Origin: Acidimicrobiia bacterium
GTDB taxonomy: Bacteria; Actinomycetota; Acidimicrobiia; Acidimicrobiales; Ilumatobacteraceae
Reading direction: 5' to 3'
Assembly (NCBI GenBank): GCA_013811855.1
Contig: JACCUL010000430.1
Location: 1 to 6,049 of the forward strand
DNA: 6,049 bases
In this document: in pieces, positions 1 to 6,049 of the stretch
How the letters are laid out: each line of letters opens with the position of its first letter
Numbering within the stretch: position 1 is the first letter of the stretch
The notes under the pieces: generated by a model
Databases searched by the model: none
Told to the model about the DNA's origin: nothing
What the model saw: the letters and a program-made list of their open reading frames with translations, nothing else
Translations under genes and position numbers: made by a program

Positions 1-1
1 C

Positions 2-481
2 ACGACCTCATCGACGAGCTCGACACCAATCGACGCGGGTGCGCTGACCGACAACGAGCTGCACGACCTGACGATCTCGTTGCAACGCGCCGCGGCCCGC
101 CTGACGATCGCCGCCGCCCCCGTGCTCAGCGCCTGGGACGACCCCCACGTGTGGGCCGGCGACGGCTCCAAGAGCCCCGCCCACCGCCTCGCCCGACAGA
201 CCAACGCCGACCCCCGCTCCACCCGCCGCGACCTGCGCCGCGCCCACCGGCGCGTCAACATGCCCGTGACCGCCGTCGCAATCGCCGCAGGGTCGTTGTC
301 GATCGATCACCTCGACCTGCTCGCCCGGGCCCGCGCCGAACACGAACCCCACTTCCAGCGCAACGAAGAACTGTTGGTCACCGAATGCTCCAAACTGGCG
401 TTCCACCAGGCCGTGCGCGTCGTGGAGTACTGGAAGCAGCGTGACAGCCCGCAGGGCGTCCTCGTTGAGCGTTGCCGCTGA
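2..481 (+). pseudogene. DUF222 (13E12-type) protein, N-terminal remnant, truncated at both ends
   Basis: The reading frame is open from base 2 to a TGA at 479-481 and has no start codon of its own at the left edge. The translation shows the DUF222 pattern: a TDNELHDL helix, then AWDDPHVW, then DGSKSPAHRLAR, an Arg-rich RRDLRRAHRRV helix, AIAAGSLSIDHLDLLARA, and finally RVVEYWKQR. In the family this last motif is followed by several hundred residues, usually ending in an HNH nuclease domain. Here the protein stops about 12 unrelated residues later, and a converging gene ends only 36 bp downstream, so the C-terminal part is absent. At the left edge, frame 1 reads HDLIDELDT, which fits the usual acidic N-terminus and would join frame 2 at IDAGALTDNEL if one A of the pair at 28-29 were extra. 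These genes occur as many paralogues in actinobacteria and their role is poorly defined. It is probably a decayed or recombined copy without nuclease function. Confidence 0.72.
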
Positions 482-517
482 CGCGTGAGGATGGGGCCTG
501 TCCGTCAACCGGCAGCG

Positions 518-1608
518 CTATGGAGCGCCGGTGGCGAAGAGCGCGTTCCCTGGGTCGCGAGGGACAGTCTCGACCGTCACGTCCCCGAAGCCCGCCTCGT
601 CCAGCAGTCGAAGCGCGGCCTGCTCACCCCACCCGGTGCCCAGTCCGGCGCCGCCGTGTGCCAGTGACACCGTCATGCAATGCAGCGTGCTCACCGAATA
701 GGTGAACGGCGCCATCGGGTTGTCGAGGTTGTCCTCGAGGGCGTCCGGCATGCGGGGCTCGTTCATGACGAAAAGGCCGCCAGGCACGAGCGCCTCCCTC
801 GCACGACGCAGCATCGCCGCCGGGTCGACCTGATCGTGCACCGCGTTGAACACGACCACCACATCGAACGGTTCCTCGGGTTGGAGCTCGGCCGCGTCGC
901 ACTGCTCGAAGGTCACGTTCGTCAGTCCCCTGGCCGCCGCCCCGGCGCGGCCGCGCTCGATGCCGTCGGTATCGAGGTCGTAGCCCACGAAGGTGCACCC
1001 AGGGAACGCCTCGGCGAGGACGAGGAGGACCGAGCCGGTCCCGCACGCCACGTCGGCGACGCGGGCGCCCGCACGCAGCCTCTCCACCACCCGGGTGCCA
1101 GGGGAAGGATCGTGTCGACGAGCGCCTCTTCGTAGAGCGGGCCCCAGATGATGTCCATGAGGTCGTGGATCTCGGGCTTATACGCCTCCCACGGCACGCC
1201 CCCACCGGACCGGAAGGCTTCGGTGACCGCGGTGACGTGGCGTCCGAGCTCCGTTACAAGCGCGGCCACCGGTGCCAGGTCGGCCGCGCCGCGGTTCAGG
1301 CAGACGGCGTGCTCGCGTGGGAGCCAGTAGTGAGCGGTCGACGGGTCGTACTCGAGGATCCCGCCCGTCACCATGGCCGCCAGCCACTCGCGGACGTAGC
1401 GCTCGTTCAACCCAGCCCGTTCGGCCAGTGCCTCGCAGGTCTGCGGCTGACCCGCCGCTGCCGCGAACAGGCCGGTACGCCGGCCGATCTCGACGAGGTA
1501 CGTGAGCGCGCCGCCGCTGAAGAGGCTGAACAGGTGCCCGGCGAACTCCTCGACCGCGGTCTCGTCGATGTCGTCGACGGGGGGTTCCGTGCTGTCGGTA
1601 GTGGTCAT
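518..1608 (-). pseudogene. SAM-dependent methyltransferase with N-terminal winged helix (Rv2258c-like), split by a frameshift
   Basis: Two overlapping minus-strand frames make up one gene. The upstream frame starts at ATG 1606-1608 (MTTTDSTEPP) and runs out of phase beyond about 1092. The downstream frame is valid from about 1090 to the TAG at 518-520. Restoring one base in the CCC run at 1090-1092 gives a continuous protein of about 363 residues, close to Rv2258c-type enzymes. Residues about 27-100 form a winged-helix region (LFSLFSGGALTYL, then CEALAERAGLNERYVREWL) typical of this family, where it serves as a dimerisation or substrate domain. The SAM-binding motif I is DVACGTG at about 186-192, followed by the acidic residue in GYDLD near 211 and by FDVVVVFNAVHD. 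The substrate is unknown. The start at 1608 is preferred over in-frame codons further out because a promoter -10 lies 6 nt before it. It follows the HD-GYP gene by 61 bp on the same strand. As given, the sequence would yield a protein without a SAM fold; a sequencing error is an equally good explanation. Confidence 0.85.
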
Positions 1609-1614
1609 CGTTCG

Positions 1615-1643
1615 AACGTACGCATGACCGCCGAGCCCGTCAT
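1615..1643 (-). promoter_or_regulatory. Candidate leaderless promoter of the methyltransferase gene
   Basis: Read on the minus strand, ATGACG (1643-1638) matches the -35 consensus TTGACA at four of six bases. Exactly 17 bp later comes TACGTT (1620-1615), which fits the actinobacterial -10 pattern TAnnnT. Six bases after that is the ATG at 1608. No Shine-Dalgarno sequence precedes the start, which agrees with a leaderless transcript beginning at or next to the A of ATG. The 10-bp palindrome CGTTCGAACG (1609-1618) overlaps the -10 and start region and could be a contact site, though one of this length is expected by chance several times in 6 kb. Confidence 0.5.
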
Positions 1644-1658
1644 GGGGCGCGCACCCCA
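1643..1658 (-). other. Short dyad TGGGG-N6-CCCCA beside the methyltransferase promoter
   Basis: A perfect 5-bp inverted repeat with a 6-base loop lies in the 61-bp gap between the HD-GYP stop codon and the methyltransferase start, touching the candidate -35 box. No T-run follows it on the minus strand, so it is not a good intrinsic terminator. It could be an operator half-site pair or a chance dyad in GC-rich DNA. Confidence 0.2.
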
Positions 1659-1669
1659 ATTTCTCGCCG

Positions 1670-3219
1670 TCAGGTCGAGTCGTCGGCTTCGGTGTTGTGG
1701 GCCAGCATCAGGCCGTGCCTCATGGCGAACAGGCTCGCCATCGCTCGGTTGTTGACCCCGATCTTGGCGTAGATGCGCTCCACGTGGTTGCTGGCTGTCT
1801 TGCGCGAGATCACCAGCCGTTCGGCGATCTGCCTGTGCGACAACCCCTGAGCGACCAGCCGCAGGACCTCGACCTCGCGCCCTGTCAGACCCGCTGGCCA
1901 GCCCCGCTTGCGGCGGACCCGGTGGCCGGCCCCTCGGAGCACGGCATCCACCGCGTCACCGTCGAGCCGCCCAGCCCGGACCTCGTTGCGCAGATGCGAC
2001 GCCACCTCGTCCGCGGTGGCGGCAGGCCGATGCGGCCGAGGCTCGCCCTTGGTCTGGTACACGTCGGCGGCGGCGAGGATCCTGCTCGGCAACGACAGCG
2101 CGTCACCCGTCATGCCTCGGGGATAGCCAGAGCCGTCGAGCCGCTCGTGGTGCTCCGCGGCCAGCTTGCCCACGGGCTCCAGCGCGCACGACGCGAGCAT
2201 CCGGTCCACGAAGTACGGATGGAGCCGGACGCGCTCCTCCTCGGACGCGGTGAGCGGACCGCGTCGATCCCAGATCGAGTTGGGGACGCCGAGTTGCCCG
2301 ACGTCGTGCACCAATGCAGCCCGCCGCAGGAGCTGGAGGTCGGGTGCGGGAAGGGACACCTCGCGTCCGGCCGCGGTCGCGAGATCGGCAGCGTTGCGGG
2401 CGTGGCCGATGCCGAACGGCGCCTTCAGGTCGACGAAGTCGCCGATGGCCTCGAGAGCGTCGTCGAGCCGGTCGTCGGTGAGGACGTCGACTGGGACGCC
2501 TGGCGGTCCATGACCTCGTCCCAGTTCGTCACCTGTTCGAGCTCGCTGAAGATGCTGGCGGCGCGGTCGCAGAACAGGTCGACCAGGTGCGGGTCGAACT
2601 GAGTCCCGCGCCGCGCCATGGCGACCCCGACGGCGGCGTCGACGCCGCCGGCCTCATGGAAGACCTCCACCACATCGGCCAGGTTCACGAGACGAGATGC
2701 GATCAGGACGTCGGCACCCTTGGCCGCGCCTGGTTCACCCTTGCCGTCCCACCGCTCGAAGGTCTGCTCGATGTTGGCGCGAACCGCGTCGCCGAGCCCG
2801 AGCCGATCGGCCAGCTGATCCGCAGCGCGCCAGTGGTTCTCAAGCATGGCGTCCATCGCCTTGAGCCCGTCACCGAGAAACCTCGCTCCGAGCACCGCGC
2901 GCTCGGTCACCCGCCGGCCCGTCCCGATGTGGCGGACGACGAACGCGGCGCCCTCGACCGGCTTGCCGAAGTCGATCGACCGGATGTCGTGCTTCACCGC
3001 GCAGTCGTCACCGAACCACTTGGCCTGTTCGTAGGCGTCGATGTGGCAGCCGACCCAGGCCATCATCGACGAGTAGTAGACGACCTCGCGCTCATCTCCT
3101 TCGAGCCCGATCTCCTCGGCGAGCCGGAGCGCCAGATACGTCTGGCGCAGCACGTGCTCCATCGGGTGCCCCATCCCGAGGTCGGTCCCGAGGGACAACG
3201 CCGCGAGCAGCTCGGCCAT
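1670..3219 (-). pseudogene. Tandem HD-GYP protein with C-terminal LuxR-type HTH, split by a frameshift
   Basis: One gene lies in two frames: one from 3219 down to about 2494, the other from about 2494 to the TGA at 1670-1672. Adding one base to the C run at 2493-2495 (coding strand TCCCA to TCCCCA) gives a continuous 516-residue protein. Residues 1-235 look like a degenerate HD-GYP module: WVGCHIDAYE stands where the HD motif should be, and ERWDGKGEPG (155-164) replaces the GYP motif. Residues 243-430 are a canonical HD-GYP domain: H273, VHDVG (H305, D306), LHP (H334), HHERLDGSGYP (357-367), AADVY (D386) and EPRPHRP. Residues 445-505 are a LuxR/GerE helix-turn-helix (LTGREVEVLRLVAQGLSHRQIAERL). 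HD-GYP domains are cyclic-di-GMP phosphodiesterases; here this would be joined to DNA binding, so a cytoplasmic regulator responding to a nucleotide is likely (inference). The start at 3219 (MAELLAALS) fits the usual N-terminus of such proteins; an upstream extension to 3312 would enter the divergent transporter's promoter region. The base loss may be real decay or a homopolymer error. Confidence 0.85.
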
Positions 3220-3321
3220 GCGACATCGCTCGCCACGGACGACTTCACACACCGAGGTTCGCGCATCCCCCTGGGCGACGATCCGATCCGCGCCGACCTC
3301 GGCACCGCGCACTCAGACAGG
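3220..3321. promoter_or_regulatory. Divergent intergenic region between the HD-GYP and GDT1-family genes
   Basis: This 102-bp spacer must carry promoters for both the minus-strand regulator and the plus-strand transporter unless they are read from elsewhere. I see no convincing -35/-10 pair on either strand. A perfect 7-bp inverted repeat, CCGAGGT (3252-3258) and ACCTCGG (3296-3302), is separated by 37 bp and could be looped operator halves, but a dyad this size is not significant in GC-rich DNA. Confidence 0.35.
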
Positions 3322-3322
3322 A
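3319..3322 (+). promoter_or_regulatory. Candidate ribosome-binding site AGGA favouring a GTG start at 3331
   Basis: AGGA lies 8 nt before the GTG at 3331-3333, a normal Shine-Dalgarno spacing. The ATG at 3322 has no well-placed purine stretch before it and itself overlaps this site. This supports VDAAAVALAF as the true N-terminus of the transporter, three residues shorter than the ATG start. Confidence 0.4.
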
Positions 3323-3927
3323 TGGGGTCGGTGGACGCCGCCGCGGTCGCCCTTGCGTTCGGCGCGGTGTTCGTGGCGGAGCTGCCGGACAAGACGATGC
3401 TGGCGACGATCGTCCTGTCGGCCCGCTCACGCCGACCGCTGGCGGTGTGGGCCGGGGCGGCCGTTGCGCTGACGGCGCAGATGGTGATCGCCAGCGCCGC
3501 GGGTCGACTGCTCGACGAGCTCCCCGCGCGTCCCGTCCGCGCTGTGGTCGCGGTGCTGTTCGCGGTCGGCGCCGTGCTGCTGTGGCGGTCGGCCGACGAG
3601 CCCGAAGGGGACGAGATCGTCGGGGACGAGCCGGCGATGCCACCGACGACGCCCTGGTGGCGTGTCTCGGCGACGGTGTGCGCCATCGTCTTCGTCGCCG
3701 AGTGGGGCGACCTCACGCAGTTGACGGCGGCCAGCCTGGCCGCCGAGACCGACGCCGTCTCGGTGTTCGTGGGGGCGTCGGCGGCGATGGTGACCGTGGC
3801 GGGCATCGGTGCGCTCGCCGGGCGGGCGCTGCTGCGGGTCCTGCCCGAAGGCATGCTGCGCCGCGTCGCCGCCGTCGTGTTCGGCGCCCTCACCGTGATC
3901 GCCGGCACCACCGCGATCGCCGGCTGA
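3322..3927 (+). CDS. GDT1/TMEM165 (UPF0016) family cation transporter
   Basis: The 201-residue integral membrane protein has the two-fold repeat of this family, whose members move Mn2+ and/or Ca2+ out of the cytoplasm, usually against H+. Each half carries one copy of the signature E-x-G-D-(K/R)-(T/S): ELPDKT at residues 20-25 and EWGDLT at 127-132. These acidic residues form the cation site in characterised members. Six hydrophobic segments can be drawn at about 5-27, 40-62, 72-90, 115-133, 145-167 and 182-200, with an acidic linker (about 92-104) between the halves. In the first motif Pro replaces Gly, and in the second Leu replaces the basic residue; I believe such variants are common in actinobacterial members. 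The start may be ATG 3322 or GTG 3331; the second has the better ribosome-binding site. The stop is 22 bp before cbs, so some read-through into cbs is possible. The exact ion cannot be told from sequence. Confidence 0.88.
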   Translation: MGSVDAAAVALAFGAVFVAELPDKTMLATIVLSARSRRPLAVWAGAAVALTAQMVIASAAGRLLDELPARPVRAVVAVLFAVGAVLLWRSADEPEGDEIVGDEPAMPPTTPWWRVSATVCAIVFVAEWGDLTQLTAASLAAETDAVSVFVGASAAMVTVAGIGALAGRALLRVLPEGMLRRVAAVVFGALTVIAGTTAIAG

Positions 3928-3936
3928 ACCCCCGGG

Positions 3937-3949
3937 TACCATCCCAGCG
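3937..3949 (+). promoter_or_regulatory. Candidate leaderless promoter of cbs
   Basis: TACCAT (3937-3942) preceded by GGG fits the -10 pattern TAnnnT. Seven bases later comes the ATG of cbs at 3950, so transcription would begin at or beside the start codon. No Shine-Dalgarno sequence is present in the 22-bp gap, which agrees with a leaderless mRNA. The -35 position, inside the end of the transporter gene, is not well conserved. This would let cbs and the next gene be expressed independently of the transporter. Confidence 0.5.
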
Positions 3950-5383
3950 ATGGCTGCTGATCCCCGCTTGGACGGCACGTCGATCGCCCCGTCGGTCCTC
4001 GACCTCATCGGCAACACGCCGCTCGTCCGCCTGACCCGCCTGTCGGAGGTCGAGCAGATCCCCAGCGTGCTGGCCATGAAGATGGAGACGACCAACCCCG
4101 GCGGCTCGTCCAAGGACCGCCCGGCACTGGAGATGATCCTCGCCGCCGAGCGTGACGGCCTGCTGCCGCCCGGGGGCACGATCGTCGAGCCGACGAGCGG
4201 CAACACGGGTGTCGGCCTGGCCATCGTCGCCGCCCAACGCGGGTACCGCTGCGTGTTCGTGATGACCGACAAGGTGGCGCCCGAGAAGGTGTCACTGCTC
4301 CAGGCGTACGGCGCCGAGGTGGTCGTGTGCCCGGTCGCCGTCGAGCCCGACGATCCCCAGAGCTACTACTCCGTCGCCGCCCGCCTGACCGAGGAGTTGG
4401 CGGCGTTCCGTCCCAACCAGTACGCCAACCCGGCCAACCCCGCAGCCCACGTGCGCACGACCGGACCAGAGCTGTGGGAGCAGACGGCCGGGCGGATCAC
4501 CCACTTCGTCGCCGGCGCCGGAACCTGCGGGTCGCTCACCGGCACGGCCCGCTACCTCAAGTCGCGCAACCCGGACGTCAGGATCATCGCCGCCGACCCC
4601 GAGGGCTCGGTCTTCTCCGGTGGGTCCGGTCGCCCGTACCTCGTCGAGGGTGTCGGCGAGGACTTCTTCCCCGCGGCGTGGGAGCCCGATCTGTACGACG
4701 AGGTCATCGCCATCAGCGACGAAGAAAGCTTCCTCACGGCCCGCCGGGTGTCGGAGATCGAGGGCATCCTCATCGGCGGATCCGGCGGCATGGCCGTGGC
4801 CGCCGCCATCCAGGTCGCCAAGCGGGCCGGGCCGGACGACATCGTGGTCGTGTTCAACCCGGACTCCGGCCGTGGCTACCTGTCGCGGGTCTTCAACGAC
4901 GAGTGGATGGCCAACTACGGCTTCACGCGGGAGTGCGAGCGGTGCGTCGGCGCCGTGCTCGACACACGCGCCGGGATGGCCGAGCTGCTGTACGTCAACC
5001 CCGACCAGACGGTGCGCGAGGCCATCGCCCTGATGCGGGCCAACGGCGTCAGCCAGCTCCCCGTGTGCAAGAACACGCCGCCATTCGCCGCCGCCGAGGT
5101 GTCCGGGGCGATCGACGAGCTGGAGGTGATGGAGGCCATCGCCGGCGATCCGGGCGTGATGACGATGGCCGTCGAGAAGGTCATGGGGCCGAAGCTGCCG
5201 ACGATCGGCGTCGGCCAGCCGATCGAGCGGGCCGTGCAGATGCTCGAGGTGGCCCCGGCGCTGCTCGTGCTGTCGGGCGGCCGTCCGCTGGCCGTGATCA
5301 CGCGCACCGACATCCTCACGTACTTCGAGGCCGCCGCCGATCTCCCCGCCGACGCGCTCTCGCCGGAGGCGCCCGGTGCCTGA
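3950..5383 (+). CDS. cbs: Cystathionine beta-synthase (EC 4.2.1.22) with C-terminal CBS-domain pair
   Basis: This PLP enzyme joins homocysteine and serine to cystathionine, the first step of reverse transsulfuration, in the cytoplasm. The 477-residue protein begins with the fold-type II signature VLDLIGNTPLVRL (16-28). The PLP lysine is K55 in NPGGSSKDRPA, and TSGNTG (82-87) is the asparagine/substrate loop. AGTCGSLTG corresponds to the phosphate-binding loop, and GGSGGMAVAAA follows near the end of the catalytic domain. Residues about 343-455 form two CBS motifs (AELLYVNPDQTVREAIALM and a second repeat ending in AVITRTDILTYFE), the regulatory part found in many actinobacterial and animal enzymes. 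These two features together favour beta-synthase over O-acetylserine sulfhydrylase. No N-terminal heme-binding extension is seen. The linker has a CERC (C329-x-x-C332) pair. The ATG at 3950 is preceded by a leaderless-type promoter. The gene overlaps the next by 8 bp, as expected for a transsulfuration operon; M. tuberculosis also keeps cbs and metB close together. Confidence 0.95.
   Translation: MAADPRLDGTSIAPSVLDLIGNTPLVRLTRLSEVEQIPSVLAMKMETTNPGGSSKDRPALEMILAAERDGLLPPGGTIVEPTSGNTGVGLAIVAAQRGYRCVFVMTDKVAPEKVSLLQAYGAEVVVCPVAVEPDDPQSYYSVAARLTEELAAFRPNQYANPANPAAHVRTTGPELWEQTAGRITHFVAGAGTCGSLTGTARYLKSRNPDVRIIAADPEGSVFSGGSGRPYLVEGVGEDFFPAAWEPDLYDEVIAISDEESFLTARRVSEIEGILIGGSGGMAVAAAIQVAKRAGPDDIVVVFNPDSGRGYLSRVFNDEWMANYGFTRECERCVGAVLDTRAGMAELLYVNPDQTVREAIALMRANGVSQLPVCKNTPPFAAAEVSGAIDELEVMEAIAGDPGVMTMAVEKVMGPKLPTIGVGQPIERAVQMLEVAPALLVLSGGRPLAVITRTDILTYFEAAADLPADALSPEAPGA
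5365..5369 (+). promoter_or_regulatory. Ribosome-binding site GGAGG for the downstream gamma-synthase/lyase gene
   Basis: GGAGG lies inside the last codons of cbs, 6 nt before the GTG at 5376. It fixes this GTG as the start and indicates translational coupling, since the two reading frames overlap by 8 bp. The gene in front, by contrast, has no Shine-Dalgarno sequence. Confidence 0.75.
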
Positions 5384-6049
5384 TCCCCGAGGTTTCGAGA
5401 CCATCGCCGTCCACGCCGGACAACAGCCGGATCCGACGACCGGGGCCGTCGTGCCGCCGATCTCGCTGTCGACGACGTTCGTCCAGGACGGCGTCGGCGG
5501 CCACCGCGGCTACGAGTACGCCCGATCCGGCAACCCCACCCGCGACGCCCTGGAATCGTGCCTCGCCGCGCTCGAGGGCGGTCGCCACGGCCTGGCGTTC
5601 GCCAGCGGCCTGGCCGCCGAGGACAACGTGCTGCGGCTCGTGCCGGCGGGTGGCCGGGTGCTGCTCGGCAACGACGCCTACGGAGGGACGTTCCGGTTGA
5701 TCGCCAGGGTGTGGGGACCGCTCGGGATGGCATGGACCGCGGTCGACCTGACCGATGTCGACGCGCTGCGGGCGTCATGGCCCGACGACACGGCCATGGT
5801 GTGGTTGGAGACGCCGACCAACCCGCTGCTGACGTGCATCGACATCGAGGCCGTCGCCGCCGTCGCCCACGAGCACGACGCTCTCGTGGTCGTCGACAAC
5901 ACGTTCGCCACGCCGTACCTGCAGCGGCCGCTGGCGCTCGGTGCCGACGTCGTCGTGCACTCGGCGACGAAGTACCTCGGTGGGCACAGCGACGTGGTCG
6001 GCGGGTTCGTCGCCGTCGACGACGACGGCCTGGTCGACCGCCTGCGCTT
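5376..6049 (+). CDS. metB: Cystathionine gamma-synthase / gamma-lyase, 3' end beyond the window
   Basis: This is a PLP enzyme of the Cys/Met metabolism family (fold type I). The visible 224 residues start at GTG 5376 (VPDPRGFETIAVHAGQ), supported by GGAGG 6 nt upstream. Family landmarks in order are FETIAVHAGQQPD (7-19), VVPPISLSTTF (25-35), YEYARSGNPTRDALE (46-60; Tyr and Arg contact PLP phosphate from the neighbouring subunit), FASGLAA (75-81), NDAYGGTFRL (99-108), LETPTNP (144-150), VVDNTFATPYLQRPL (172-186) and SATKYLGGHSD (196-206), with the PLP lysine at K199. Full-length members have about 380-400 residues, so roughly 40% is missing only because the window ends. With cbs directly in front, a role in cleaving cystathionine to cysteine (gamma-lyase) is likely, but gamma-synthase activity cannot be separated on these motifs, and many actinobacterial enzymes do both. 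The metB symbol follows the M. tuberculosis precedent. There is no frameshift or odd residue in the visible part. Confidence 0.93.
   Translation, partial: MPDPRGFETIAVHAGQQPDPTTGAVVPPISLSTTFVQDGVGGHRGYEYARSGNPTRDALESCLAALEGGRHGLAFASGLAAEDNVLRLVPAGGRVLLGNDAYGGTFRLIARVWGPLGMAWTAVDLTDVDALRASWPDDTAMVWLETPTNPLLTCIDIEAVAAVAHEHDALVVVDNTFATPYLQRPLALGADVVVHSATKYLGGHSDVVGGFVAVDDDGLVDRLR

Noticed and set aside
8..508. A 166-residue minus-strand open frame opposite the DUF222 remnant
   Set aside because: The Gly/Val-rich sequence has no recognisable motif and mirrors the DUF222 codons.
1085..1100. Programmed -1 ribosomal frameshifting in the methyltransferase (and likewise near 2495 in the HD-GYP gene)
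   Set aside because: Neither site has an in-phase X-XXY-YYZ heptamer, neither shows an obvious downstream stem, and these families are normally encoded in one frame.
3252..3302. 7-bp inverted repeat CCGAGGT / ACCTCGG in the divergent spacer as an operator
   Set aside because: Arms are 37 bp apart and a match of this length is fairly likely by chance in about 100 bp of GC-rich DNA.
2587..3321. A long plus-strand open frame extending the transporter N-terminally by about 245 residues
   Set aside because: It is antisense to the HD-GYP gene, is rich in His/Pro/Arg without any family pattern, and the transporter homology begins only at VDAAAVALAF (3331).
3063..3911. Ser/Thr/Ala-rich minus-strand open frame opposite the transporter
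   Set aside because: Shadow of the transporter and of the HD-GYP start region; low-complexity and without domain signals.
4292..5404. A 370-residue minus-strand open frame opposite cbs
   Set aside because: Its composition (Gly/His/Asp/Arg-rich, no motifs) is that of an antisense shadow in GC-rich coding DNA; cbs on the plus strand is recognised over its full length.
1..6049. A new defence or mobile system in the window
   Set aside because: No transposase, integrase, repeat array, toxin-antitoxin pair or nuclease domain is present; the genes belong to known housekeeping or regulatory families.

Overview
The window comes from a very GC-rich bacterium with G/C-dominated third codon positions, almost certainly Actinomycetota. 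The gene set fits this: a DUF222/13E12-type protein remnant, an Rv2258c-type winged-helix methyltransferase, an HD-GYP protein with a C-terminal LuxR helix-turn-helix, and two promoters whose -10 hexamer lies 6-7 nt before the start codon, as in leaderless transcripts. Acidimicrobiia is my guess at class level, from the style of the proteins; this is inference only.

Layout. Bases 2-481 (+) hold the N-terminal part of a DUF222 protein that stops before its HNH nuclease part. Two genes on the minus strand follow, read from 3219 down to 518: first an HD-GYP/LuxR regulator (1670-3219), then a SAM-dependent methyltransferase (518-1608). Each is split into two overlapping frames by what looks like one missing base in a C run (coding strand). 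Joining the frames gives proteins of normal length with all expected motifs. They may be recent pseudogenes, or intact genes damaged by homopolymer errors in the sequence. A 102-bp divergent spacer (3220-3321) separates them from a plus-strand block: a GDT1/TMEM165-family (UPF0016) membrane transporter, then cystathionine beta-synthase (cbs), then a cystathionine gamma-synthase/lyase gene that runs off the end of the window.

How the genes work together. cbs and the next gene overlap by 8 bp, and the second gene's ribosome-binding site lies inside cbs, so they form a translationally coupled transsulfuration unit linking homocysteine, cystathionine and cysteine. cbs seems to have its own leaderless promoter right after the transporter gene. 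On the minus strand, the HD-GYP/LuxR protein could sense or degrade a cyclic dinucleotide and act on transcription. The methyltransferase after it has a plausible promoter of its own and may be a target, but nothing in the sequence proves that.

I found no RNA genes, CRISPR array, insertion sequence or phage genes. I do not see a clearly new multi-gene system. The most unusual items are the tandem HD-GYP architecture with a degenerate first module, the paired single-base frameshifts, and the truncated DUF222 gene.
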